From Fibrobacter sp. UBA4309 (GTDB taxonomy: Bacteria > Fibrobacterota > Fibrobacteria > Fibrobacterales > Fibrobacteraceae): a stretch of 64,000 bases of DNA. The position numbers and the translations under genes were made by a program. Shown in pieces: positions 1 through 8,284 of the stretch. Location of the stretch: assembly GCF_002395745.1 (NCBI RefSeq), contig NZ_DGUN01000078.1:62001-126000 (forward strand), read 5' to 3'. The notes beneath the pieces were generated by a model. It worked only from the letters and a program-made list of their open reading frames with translations, was not told the DNA's origin and did no database searches. Numbering within the stretch: position 1 is the first letter of the stretch; each line of letters begins with the position of its first letter.

Positions 1-530
1 CGCTGCTGTTCCATACGGCGGGAATCGAAATAGAGGTTGAAATTATAGGTGGCGTCGAAAGCGCCTTCCAGGTTCAGCGGTTCCAGGTCCAGCGAGCCGT
101 TCAGCTTGAGCAACTGTTCCTTGGAAACGACAACGCCGCCCAGGGCCGTGGCACACACCTTGATCTGTTCCGTACGTTCTGCCAGAGAGTTGCCCATCGC
201 GATGGAGCCCAGGCGGAGTTCGCCGGTCACCTCCATGTACTTGGTTTCGAAGGCGGGAAGTTCTACGGCATAAAAGTGGCTACAGGCTTCGTCCAGGACT
301 TCGTTGATGGAAATCATCGAGCACCGGTCGTTCATTTGCGCAATCTTGTTGGCCTCGTTCCACAGGGAATCCAGCTCGGCACTGCTGCCCAGTCCCTGTT
401 TCAAGCTTTCGAGGTCCTTCCGGATAGCCGCAAATTCTTCGGCATCTTTCACGAAGATGGATGCGGTAGGGTCAGCCCACGTCACAGACACAAGAACGGT
501 CAAAAAGAATAAAAATCCAAGGTGTTTCAT
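1..530 (-). CDS. Exported protein of unknown function (3' end outside window)
   Basis: This frame is open from an ATG at 530 to the window edge (about 176 codons), so the C-terminus is missing. It begins MKHLGFLFFLTVLVSVTWA, a good Sec signal peptide with a likely cleavage after TWA. The mature part starts with a helical, charged stretch and then becomes more beta-like, with two Cys about 30 residues apart (CSMIS and EACSHF) that could pair in the periplasm. I recognise no family. It is divergent from sufB, and the 170 bases between them must hold promoters for both. That it is a real gene rests on the signal peptide and uninterrupted frame; the function is unknown. Confidence 0.7.
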   Translation of the reverse strand, partial: MKHLGFLFFLTVLVSVTWADPTASIFVKDAEEFAAIRKDLESLKQGLGSSAELDSLWNEANKIAQMNDRCSMISINEVLDEACSHFYAVELPAFETKYMEVTGELRLGSIAMGNSLAERTEQIKVCATALGGVVVSKEQLLKLNGSLDLEPLNLEGAFDATYNFNLYFDSRRMEQQ

Positions 531-700
531 AGTCGCCTATGGGTCCTTTCTGTTGTCAAAAATTTTGTAACTAAAATGTATCTTTTTTTTAGCTGGAATG
601 TACCTAAAGCGCCCAAAAAGTCCGCACAAATCGGGAAAAAGTGATTTTCGTTATATTTTTCTATATTAGGAGCGCATTTCGACCGCCCAGAAGGGGAAAA

Positions 701-2116
701 ATGAGCGAAAACTACAAATACGGTTTTGTAACGGATATCGAGAACGAGGCCTTCGAGAAGGGCCTGAACGAAGATGTTATCCGCAGGGCGTCCAAGCTCC
801 GCGGCGAGCCGCAGTTCATGCTCGATTTTCGACTGAAAGCGTATGAAAAGCTCAAGACCATGAAGCAGCCGAACTGGGGCGAACTGAACTTTGCGCCGGT
901 CGATTTGCAGGACATCGTCTACTACTCCGCCCCGAAGACCAAGAAGAGTCACGAGAAAATCGAGGACGTGGACCCGGAGTTGCTCGCGACCTTCGAAAAA
1001 TTGGGCATTCCGCTCGACGAACAGAAGCGCCTTGCCAACGTGGCCGTAGACGCGGTCTTTGACTCGGTAAGCATTTATACCAGCCACAAGAGAAAGCTCA
1101 TGGAGATGGGCATCCTGTTCTGTAGCATCAGCGACGCCATCAAGGAATACCCCGAACTCATCGAGGAATACCTGGGAAGCGTGGTCCCGGCTGGCGACAA
1201 CTACTTTGCGGCCCTGAACAGCGCGGTGTTTGGCGACGGAAGCTTCGTGTACATCCCGCCCGGAGTCAAGTGCCCGATGGACCTTTCCACCTACTTCCGT
1301 ATCAACAACAAGGAAGCGGGCCAGTTCGAACGCACATTGATTATCGCCGACGAAGGCGCTAGCGTGAGCTACCTCGAAGGCTGCACCGCGCCGGAATTCA
1401 GCAGCAAGCAATTGCACAGCGCCATCGTGGAACTGGTAGCGAAGGATAACGCAAGCATTAAATACTCGACCGTGCAGAACTGGTACGCGGGCGACCGCGA
1501 GACGGGAGCCGGTGGCGTGTACAACTTTGTCACCAAGCGCGGAAAGTGCGCGGGCAAGAACAGCCGCATCAGCTGGACGCAGGTGGAAACCGGTTCCGCC
1601 ATCACCTGGAAATACCCGAGCTGCGTGCTGCTGGGCGACAACTCCGTCGGAGAATTCTACAGCGTGGCCCTCACCAACGGGCACATGCAGGCCGATACCG
1701 GCACCAAGATGATCCATATCGGCAAGAACACCAAGAGCACGATCATCAGCAAGGGTATCAGCGCCGATTACAGCAGCAACGCCTACCGCGGCGAAGTGAG
1801 CATCCGCAAATCCGCCACGGGCGCACGCAACTACACGCAGTGCGACAGCATGCTGGTTGGCGACAAGAGCGCCGCGCACACGTTCCCCTACATCACGGTC
1901 GCAAACGCGAGCTCCACCACCGAACACGAAGCGACCACGAGCCGCATCAGCGAAGACCAGCTTTTCTACTTCGAGAGCCGCGGCGTCAAGCGCGAAGATG
2001 CCATACAGGCGATGGTCGGCGGGTTCTGCAAGGACGTGTTCAAGGAACTCCCGGGCGAATTCGCGACCGAAGCAAGGCAACTGCTGACGCTGAAGCTCGA
2101 ACACAGTGTAGGCTGA
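701..2116 (+). CDS. sufB: Fe-S cluster assembly scaffold SufB
   Basis: The 471-residue product is SufB, the scaffold subunit of the SUF iron-sulfur cluster assembly machine, which normally works in the cytoplasm with the ATPase SufC and with SufD. The family-typical C-terminus (GGFCKDVFKELPGEFA, then a Leu-rich helix) and the beta-helix core containing PSCVLLGDNSVGEFYSVAL are present, and length matches the family. I start at 701 because a purine-rich ribosome site (AAGGGGAAAA) lies just before this ATG; the open frame extends 20 codons upstream, but that extension is hydrophobic and not SufB-like. No sufC, sufD, sufS or sufU gene flanks it, which is unusual because suf genes usually form an operon. 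Confidence 0.95.
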   Translation: MSENYKYGFVTDIENEAFEKGLNEDVIRRASKLRGEPQFMLDFRLKAYEKLKTMKQPNWGELNFAPVDLQDIVYYSAPKTKKSHEKIEDVDPELLATFEKLGIPLDEQKRLANVAVDAVFDSVSIYTSHKRKLMEMGILFCSISDAIKEYPELIEEYLGSVVPAGDNYFAALNSAVFGDGSFVYIPPGVKCPMDLSTYFRINNKEAGQFERTLIIADEGASVSYLEGCTAPEFSSKQLHSAIVELVAKDNASIKYSTVQNWYAGDRETGAGGVYNFVTKRGKCAGKNSRISWTQVETGSAITWKYPSCVLLGDNSVGEFYSVALTNGHMQADTGTKMIHIGKNTKSTIISKGISADYSSNAYRGEVSIRKSATGARNYTQCDSMLVGDKSAAHTFPYITVANASSTTEHEATTSRISEDQLFYFESRGVKREDAIQAMVGGFCKDVFKELPGEFATEARQLLTLKLEHSVG

Positions 2117-2129
2117 TGCATCGTAACGC

Positions 2130-2232
2130 GTCATCCTGAGTGGCGAAGCCGCGAAGGATCCAGGACCGATTTACTTCCAACACATTACATCATAATGACT
2201 GGATCCTTCCTCCCTACGGTCGTCAGGATGAC
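2130..2232. repeat. Palindromic intergenic repeat element
   Basis: The gap between sufB and the aldehyde dehydrogenase gene holds nested inverted repeats. GTCATCCTGA at 2130 pairs with TCAGGATGAC ending at 2232, and AAGGATCCA near 2154 pairs with TGGATCCTT near 2200. A small inner hairpin (GTGGC-GAA-GCCGC) sits at 2140. A related, shorter copy lies at 3721. The transcript could fold into a long hairpin and help end sufB transcription, but there is no clear U-tract. Such palindromes resemble the repetitive extragenic elements of other bacteria; mobility is not shown. Confidence 0.6.
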
Positions 2233-2259
2233 GACTCCTTTTTTCTATAATATCAAACG

Positions 2260-3690
2260 ATGAATACTTTGGAAGAAATTTTCGAGGCGCAGGGAAAAAA
2301 GCGCTGGGCAGTCGCGGGTACGACCGCGAAAGAACGCATCGCCAAGCTGAAAAAACTGCGCAAGGCAATCGTCGCACGCCAGCAGGAATTCTACGACGCC
2401 GTCTGGGCCGATTTCCACAAGCCGAAGACAGAAGCCTGGCTGACCGAAGTCTTCCCCGCCCTCGAAGAGATTGACTACGCCATCAAGCACCTCCGCAAAT
2501 GGATGAAGGACAAGCCCGGCAAATGGAGCTGGCTTTTCCCCTTGAACAAGAGCATAAGTCATTTTGAACCGAAGGGACGCGTGCTCATCATGGCGCCGTG
2601 GAACTATCCCTTCCTGCTGTTCATCTCGCCCATCGCGGCAGCCATTGCCGCAGGCAACGTCGTCATCGCGAAGCCCAGTCACAAGACACCGCATGTTGCC
2701 GCGTTCCTTGAATCGCTTATCGCAGAAGTGTTCGCGCAAGACGAAGTCGCCGTAGTGCAGGGAGCCGGAGCCGAAGTCGGAGACGCATTGCTCGCCCTCC
2801 CCTTCGACCATGTATTCTTTACCGGGAGCCCGAGAATCGGCGCGCACGTCGCGGAATGTGCAGCGAAGGTCCATGCCGGCGTCACGCTCGAACTCGGCGG
2901 CAAATCGCCAACAATAATCCTCGAAGACGTAAATGTTGCAGATGCCGCCAAGAAAATCGCCTGGGGCAAAAGCCTGAACGCAGGCCAGACCTGCATTGCG
3001 CCGGACTATATGCTTTGCCCGCGCAGTCTTGTGCAACCGCTCGCCGATGCGATTGCAGACAACATAAGGAAAATGTACGGTGATACGGAAGATACCCGCA
3101 AGAATTGCGAAAACTTCGTGCACATCGTCGAGAGCAAGGCAGTCGAACGCCACAAGGCGCTCATGGAAGATGCGGCTAAAAAAGGCGCGACAGCCGTCAT
3201 CGGCGGAGCAGTTAATTGCGAGATTGCGGGCCGCTATACGCCCGCGACCGTACTCACCGGCGTTACGCCCGACATGGACATCATGCAGTGCGAAATTTTC
3301 GGGCCCATTCTCCCGATTGTCGCCTACGACACGCTCGAAGAAGCTATTTCGTTCGTGCAGAGCCGTCCAAAACCGCTCGCGCTGTACATCTTCGGGAAAT
3401 CAAAGCGCGACACCAAGCGCGTGATGTGCGAAACCACCTCCGGTTCCACCTGCGTGAACCACTGCATCTTGCAAATCGAGAACCTCTCCGTGCCTTTCGG
3501 TGGCGTGGGCATGAGCGGCACAGGGAATTACCACGGGATTTACGGGTTCAAGACATTCAGCCACGAACGCAACGTGATGCACCAGGGCACATTCGACCCC
3601 ATGCAGTTCTTCTACCCGCCCTACCACAAGGCAAGCGACAAGAGCCTCCGCGCCAAAATCCAGCGGATAGCAAAGAAGATTCTAGGGTAA
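2260..3690 (+). CDS. Aldehyde dehydrogenase, ALDH3-like class
   Basis: The 476-residue cytoplasmic enzyme should oxidise an aldehyde to the acid with NAD(P)+. Key motifs are APWNYPF near residue 110, the general-base Glu in ELGGKSP near residue 210, and the catalytic Cys in AGQTCIAPDY near residue 247. The C-terminal GGVGMSGTGNYHGIYGFKTF and the short length (class 1/2 enzymes are about 500) fit the class 3 or fatty-aldehyde group. The gene stands alone on the plus strand between two intergenic repeat copies and converges on the thioesterase gene. The physiological substrate cannot be read from sequence; medium or long-chain aldehydes are the usual assignment for this class. Confidence 0.92.
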   Translation: MNTLEEIFEAQGKKRWAVAGTTAKERIAKLKKLRKAIVARQQEFYDAVWADFHKPKTEAWLTEVFPALEEIDYAIKHLRKWMKDKPGKWSWLFPLNKSISHFEPKGRVLIMAPWNYPFLLFISPIAAAIAAGNVVIAKPSHKTPHVAAFLESLIAEVFAQDEVAVVQGAGAEVGDALLALPFDHVFFTGSPRIGAHVAECAAKVHAGVTLELGGKSPTIILEDVNVADAAKKIAWGKSLNAGQTCIAPDYMLCPRSLVQPLADAIADNIRKMYGDTEDTRKNCENFVHIVESKAVERHKALMEDAAKKGATAVIGGAVNCEIAGRYTPATVLTGVTPDMDIMQCEIFGPILPIVAYDTLEEAISFVQSRPKPLALYIFGKSKRDTKRVMCETTSGSTCVNHCILQIENLSVPFGGVGMSGTGNYHGIYGFKTFSHERNVMHQGTFDPMQFFYPPYHKASDKSLRAKIQRIAKKILG

Positions 3691-3720
3691 CAGCGCCATC
3701 CCGAATGCTGTATTGAACAG

Positions 3721-3775
3721 TGTCATCCTGAGTGGCTAAGCCACGATATACGAAACTAGGCAATTTATTGCCTTA
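3721..3775. repeat. Short copy of the palindromic repeat plus hairpin between convergent genes
   Basis: The sequence TCATCCTGAGTGGCTAAGCC repeats the left arm of the element at 2130, and its inner part GTGGCTAAGCCAC is a near-perfect palindrome. It is followed by a second imperfect inverted repeat (CTAGGCAA / TTGCCTTAG, 3756-3774). Lying between two convergent genes, these hairpins may serve as a weak two-way terminator. Confidence 0.45.
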
Positions 3776-3792
3776 GTTGAGTTAAGCTGGGC

Positions 3793-4224
3793 CTACCCTT
3801 CCGTATACAGTTTCTTCATCTCGTCGGTGATGGCCATGGGGCGGCCGCGGTTCAGGTCCACGAGCACCCACTGCGTCTCGGATTCGAAAATCACCTTGCC
3901 GTCGGAGATGCGCTCGAACTGGCACTTGCGCAGGCACGCCACGCGGCCATAGGCAGCCACCCACGTAGTCCCGCGGATTTCATCGCCCAGAAAAGCCTGG
4001 TTCTTGTATTCCACGTGCTGCACATGAATCATCCAGCCTGCGCCGAGGTTCTTCATCAGGGCCGTACCGCCGACCGATTCGGAATGCGCGATGGCGATAT
4101 CCTGGATCCACTTCACCGACCAAACGTTGTTGAAGTGGTGATTGTCGTCAATCATCTCGGGCGTCACCTTGAAAACCTGAGAGAACTGCATCGGGTTCAC
4201 GGTATCTTCCATCGCAATAGCCAT
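3793..4224 (-). CDS. Acyl-CoA thioesterase, hotdog fold
   Basis: The 143-residue product has the layout of the 4HBT/YbgC-type hotdog thioesterases, which hydrolyse acyl-CoA or acyl-ACP thioesters. The N-terminal segment TPEMIDDNHHFNNVWSVKW matches the region with the catalytic Asp (D-x-N-x-H-x-NN pattern) and is followed by a long central helix. The later VQHVEYKNQAFLGDEIRG and ETQWVLVDLNRGRPMAI strands are also typical. A strong GGAGG site precedes the ATG at 4224. It is monocistronic and converges with the aldehyde dehydrogenase. The natural substrate is unknown. Confidence 0.85.
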   Translation of the reverse strand: MAIAMEDTVNPMQFSQVFKVTPEMIDDNHHFNNVWSVKWIQDIAIAHSESVGGTALMKNLGAGWMIHVQHVEYKNQAFLGDEIRGTTWVAAYGRVACLRKCQFERISDGKVIFESETQWVLVDLNRGRPMAITDEMKKLYTEG

Positions 4225-4254
4225 AATAACCTCCGTTTGGGAGAAAGATAAAAA

Positions 4255-4352
4255 AGTTACTAGTTCCTAGTTACTAGTTTCTAGAAAAACAAAAAAAACT
4301 ACAGTCAACTAACAACAAGAGACTAATGACTAACAACTATCGACCAAAAACT
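4255..4352. repeat. Heptanucleotide (period-7) degenerate tandem repeats
   Basis: Two adjacent runs keep a strict 7-base period. The first (4261 on) reads TAGTTCC TAGTTAC, then TAGTTTC and TAGAAAA. The second (4304-4352) is seven units ending mostly in ACT: GTCAACT AACAACA, then AGAGACT, AATGACT, AACAACT, ATCGACC and AAAAACT. They fill most of the gap between the divergent thioesterase and glgB genes. No protein or known RNA is visible here. Confidence 0.75.
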
Positions 4353-4423
4353 ATTTCTTAATGTTATATTTACAAAGAGAAGCATGACGCCGCGTTTTTC
4401 GCGGTCCGTCTAAAGGAGTATTT

Positions 4424-6640
4424 ATGGATTGGAACGACTTTACGAGCCTTACCGCAGAAGATATGCGGGCGATTTGGGATTTCAATACGAAGGACCCGTT
4501 CTCCATTTTGGGCATCCATCCGCTCGAGACGGACAGGGGAATCAAGACGGTCATCCGCACATACCAGCCGCAGGCAGCCTTCATCCGCGGCGAATCCTGT
4601 GACGGCGAAGTTGAATTCGACTTCGTGAAGCTCGGCGATACCGGATTCTTCGAAGCCATCCTCGACATGGAATACGAGCCGTTCTTCTACAACCTGATTA
4701 TCAAGCAGGGCGACGGCATCGAGTACACGCTCACCGACCCGTACGCCTTCCAGCCCGTACTTAGCGAATTCGACCGCCACCTGATTTCTGCAGGCACGCA
4801 CTACGAACTCTACCGCAAGCTGGGCGCGAACCTCGTGGAACACCAGGGATTCAAGGGCGTACAATTCGCCGTGTGGGCCCCGAACGCCCGCGCGGTCTCC
4901 GTCGTCGGCAACTTCAACAGCTGGGACGGCCGTCGCCACCAGATGCGCATGCTCGGCAGTTCCGGAATCTGGGAAATCTTCATCCCGAACCTCGGCGAAA
5001 ACGAACTCTACCGCTTCGAGATTCACGGTGCCGACGGAAACCTGCACGTGAAGGTGGACCCGCTTGCAAAACTCGCAGAAGTACGCCCGGCCACCGCCTC
5101 CATCACGACGCACCTCGACGGCTATGAATGGGGCGACGACCTTTACATGAAGACTCACTGGGCAACCAAGGTTTTTGGAAGCCCGATGAACATCTACGAG
5201 GTGCACGCGGGCTCCTGGAGGCGAGACCCCGCGAACCCCGACCGCTTCCTCAACTGGGATGAACTTTCTGAACGCCTCATCCCCTACCTGAAGGAGATGG
5301 GCTACACGCACGTGGAATTCTTGCCGCTCGCGGAACACCCGCTCGACGAATCCTGGGGCTACCAGGTGACCGGGTACTACTCCCCCACGAGCCGCTACGG
5401 CACGCCCGACCAGTTCCGCCACTTTGTGGACCTCTGCCACCAGAACGAAATCGGCGTGATTCTCGACTGGGTCCCGGCACACTTCCCCAAGGATGCGCAC
5501 GCGCTTGGCCGCTTTGACGGCACCGCCTGCTACGAGCACGCCGACCCGCGCCAGGGCGAACACCCGCACTGGGGCACTTACATATTTAACCTGGGCCGCA
5601 ACGAAGTCAAGAACTTCCTCATCGCGAACGCGATGTACTGGCTCAAGGAATTCCACTGCGACGGCCTCCGCGTCGACGCCGTGGCATCCATGCTTTACCT
5701 CGACTACGGCAAGGGCCCCGGCCAGTGGGTCCCGAACAAGGACGGTGGCAACATCAACTACGATACCATCGAGTTCCTGAAGCACCTGAACAGCATCATG
5801 GGCCGCCTCACGCCGCATGCCATCCTGATTGCCGAAGAATCCACGAGCTTCCCCTCCATCACGCGTCCGCCTGAACAGGGAGGCCTCGGATTCCACTACA
5901 AGTGGAACATGGGTTGGATGAACGACTTCTTGAGTTACATCGAGCACGAACCCATCCACCGCAAGTACCACCACAACCAGCTGACCTTCAGCATGATGTA
6001 CGCATACAGCGAGAACTTCATCCAGGTGTTCAGCCACGACGAAGTGGTGCACGGCAAGGGCTCCATGCTCCGCAAGATGCCGGGCGACAACTGGCAGCAG
6101 TTCGCGAACCTGCGCCTCACCTACGCGTTCCAGTACGCGCATCCGGGCAAGAAGCTCAACTTCATGGGCAACGAGTTCGGGCAGTGGCGCGAATGGAACG
6201 AGAAGCAGTCGCTCGACTGGCACCTGGTCAGCTGGGACAGCCACGGAAAGCTCTTGCAGATGATGAAGGTATTGAACCACATCTACAAGGAAAACGCGCC
6301 GTTCTGGGAAATCGACCACTACTACACCGGTTTCGAATGGATCTGGTGCGACGACGCCGACAATTCCATCGTGAGCTTCGTGCGCAAGGACGACCACGGA
6401 AACCAGATCCTGTGCGTTTTCAACTTCACGCCGGTGGTCCGCAACGACTACCGCCTGGGCGCCCCCTCGCGCGGCGCCTGGAAGGAAATCTTCAACACCG
6501 ATTCCGACATGTTCGGCGGTAGTAACGTCGGGAACTTCGGCGAAGTCTGGACGCAAGACATTCCGTGGCAGAACAGGCAGTGGAGCTTGAACATCCAGCT
6601 CCCGCCGCTCGCCGCTGTGTACTTCAGGCTGGAACGATAA
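4424..6640 (+). CDS. glgB: 1,4-alpha-glucan (glycogen) branching enzyme
   Basis: The 738-residue enzyme makes alpha-1,6 branches in glycogen. It has an N-terminal extension and a CBM48 module (AVWAPNARAVSVVGNFNSWDG, about residues 145-165), then a GH13 barrel with all catalytic landmarks: DWVPAHF, the nucleophile Asp in DGLRVDAVASMLY near residue 415, the acid/base Glu in LIAEESTSFP near residue 470, and FSHDEVVHGKGSM near residue 537. Length matches bacterial GlgB (about 730). AAAGGAG lies eight bases upstream of the ATG. No other glg gene is adjacent. Fibrobacter is known to store glycogen, so a housekeeping storage role is expected. Confidence 0.97.
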   Translation: MDWNDFTSLTAEDMRAIWDFNTKDPFSILGIHPLETDRGIKTVIRTYQPQAAFIRGESCDGEVEFDFVKLGDTGFFEAILDMEYEPFFYNLIIKQGDGIEYTLTDPYAFQPVLSEFDRHLISAGTHYELYRKLGANLVEHQGFKGVQFAVWAPNARAVSVVGNFNSWDGRRHQMRMLGSSGIWEIFIPNLGENELYRFEIHGADGNLHVKVDPLAKLAEVRPATASITTHLDGYEWGDDLYMKTHWATKVFGSPMNIYEVHAGSWRRDPANPDRFLNWDELSERLIPYLKEMGYTHVEFLPLAEHPLDESWGYQVTGYYSPTSRYGTPDQFRHFVDLCHQNEIGVILDWVPAHFPKDAHALGRFDGTACYEHADPRQGEHPHWGTYIFNLGRNEVKNFLIANAMYWLKEFHCDGLRVDAVASMLYLDYGKGPGQWVPNKDGGNINYDTIEFLKHLNSIMGRLTPHAILIAEESTSFPSITRPPEQGGLGFHYKWNMGWMNDFLSYIEHEPIHRKYHHNQLTFSMMYAYSENFIQVFSHDEVVHGKGSMLRKMPGDNWQQFANLRLTYAFQYAHPGKKLNFMGNEFGQWREWNEKQSLDWHLVSWDSHGKLLQMMKVLNHIYKENAPFWEIDHYYTGFEWIWCDDADNSIVSFVRKDDHGNQILCVFNFTPVVRNDYRLGAPSRGAWKEIFNTDSDMFGGSNVGNFGEVWTQDIPWQNRQWSLNIQLPPLAAVYFRLER

Positions 6641-6646
6641 CTGCTG

Positions 6647-8284
6647 TCAGTCCACCCAGACACAGTCAAGGGCTATGGGGCCTTGATACGTCTGTCGTGG
6701 TCTGTACATAGGTACTCCAGTAGCATTAACTTTGACAAAATGCCAAACCAAGCCCAACGCGACATACGGCGTAAAACCTTGGGCTTCGTGGATATCGGAG
6801 ACGTTCATGTTATGGAAAGCGAACTTCATGCGAACACTGAATCGCTGTACAAGAGTCTGCCTTGGTTGAATAGGCTCCCCAATATGGTTCGGTAAAATCA
6901 AATCCAGGTAACCACCCGCGCCATACCGGAAATAGCTTTCCCCATCATACGTATCGTCATGTCGGAAATGCTTTTCCAATTTCGAAAAGCCTAGATTGCC
7001 AAAGACAGCGCTTTCTACATACCTTGTCTTTAGCCATAAATAGCCGAACATTAAATTGGCACCAAAGTCCGAAAAACCGAAGGCGTCGTTTTTGGAATCA
7101 TAGCGGCGGATATCGGTTTCCACACCAAGAATTCCGCGGTTTATATAAACGCCGAGTCCCAGGTCTACACGCCACTTCGGTTGCATATCCTGGAAATCCC
7201 CCAGCAAAAACTGACGTCCCAAATCCATTGACATGTTAAACCTGAAGCGCCCTTCTTCCTTTACAACCAGTCCTGGCAATTCAGAATTCACGATTTTCTT
7301 TACCGCATCACAGACCTTTTTTCCATCGGCCCTAGAATCCCTTTGTGCAGCATCACAATACGAGCCGTCTTCATACACCGCTCTCACGTTCCTCGCCAAA
7401 ACAGAGTCAAGTTCATCCGTATAAAAGAATTCATTGTAATCGTCGTTGTAGTACCTTATCGAATCCCGATTTTCAATAAAACCGTAGTCGCGAAGCAGAA
7501 TTTTGAGAAGGATTCTTGAACGTGGCGACATGTCCGCAGAATCGGCAAGTTCCCCCGCAGCCGCGAAATTTCCACTTTTGACAAGATCCTTCATCTTTTC
7601 GCGCACCATAACGGAAGGTCGTAATACGACATCGTACTTTATCCGACGCGGGAAAAAGCGAAGCGTATCAAGCTTGGCATTTTCTAACGAAGAATCAATG
7701 CTTCCCGAGAATCCATCCAAGAAGAATATCCTTTTTTTGAAGTCACAGTTGTTTTCTCTTATGGTATTTATCATCCGCTGCGACAATTTCCACGACAATG
7801 AGTCACGAGTAAAATCGGGTCCAACATAGGCAAACGCAAAGACATTCTTCATGGATTCTTCGGGTTTCGGTTGCACCCAGGCCTTCATTTCCTTATCAAA
7901 AAAGCGTTCCACCCGAATCACCTGGTGCAAAAGCACTGCACCCTTAATTGTCAGGGCGGCATAGCGTTTTTCATACATGTCGCGCAAAGGCTCGGAAACC
8001 TGCGACAAAGACGCATCCACTTTTTTCGACTTGAAATCGCTCCACCCCAAGAAAGCCTTATACACCTTCGGGAACTTGTCAATAAAATTCTGGCCCGGTA
8101 CATTCAAATTACTATAGACCGTTTCAGATGAAATCAATCCATAATAAGCAACAGGCGCCATTTCAAGCTTCTGCAATACAGTCTGCTTCTGAGAAAACTT
8201 GTCTGCGACTAAATCAAACTTGACATATTCTTCTGCAAAGCAGAAAGGCAGAAGTACAAGGATAAGCACTACAAGTTGTTTCAT
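6647..8284 (-). CDS. Exported protein, unknown; paralogue of the upstream gene
   Basis: The 545-residue protein has a clear signal peptide (MKQLVVLILVLLPFCFA). Residues to about 330 look helical, and the last 200 residues alternate aromatic and glycine-rich strands (YFRYGAGGYLDLIL, TPYVALGLVWHF), as in outer-membrane beta-barrel or beta-sandwich proteins. Its ATG overlaps the stop of the 398-residue gene by four bases (ATGA), so the two are translationally coupled. The C-terminal part resembles that neighbour's (YFTYGAGGMADVLF), which suggests an old tandem duplication. No known family is recognised; an envelope location is inferred. Confidence 0.7.
   Translation of the reverse strand: MKQLVVLILVLLPFCFAEEYVKFDLVADKFSQKQTVLQKLEMAPVAYYGLISSETVYSNLNVPGQNFIDKFPKVYKAFLGWSDFKSKKVDASLSQVSEPLRDMYEKRYAALTIKGAVLLHQVIRVERFFDKEMKAWVQPKPEESMKNVFAFAYVGPDFTRDSLSWKLSQRMINTIRENNCDFKKRIFFLDGFSGSIDSSLENAKLDTLRFFPRRIKYDVVLRPSVMVREKMKDLVKSGNFAAAGELADSADMSPRSRILLKILLRDYGFIENRDSIRYYNDDYNEFFYTDELDSVLARNVRAVYEDGSYCDAAQRDSRADGKKVCDAVKKIVNSELPGLVVKEEGRFRFNMSMDLGRQFLLGDFQDMQPKWRVDLGLGVYINRGILGVETDIRRYDSKNDAFGFSDFGANLMFGYLWLKTRYVESAVFGNLGFSKLEKHFRHDDTYDGESYFRYGAGGYLDLILPNHIGEPIQPRQTLVQRFSVRMKFAFHNMNVSDIHEAQGFTPYVALGLVWHFVKVNATGVPMYRPRQTYQGPIALDCVWVD

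Noticed and set aside
527..2134. 535-codon minus-strand open frame over sufB
   Set aside because: It is antisense to a complete, motif-rich sufB with a ribosome site. The frame is long only because of codon bias; its translation has no recognisable family.
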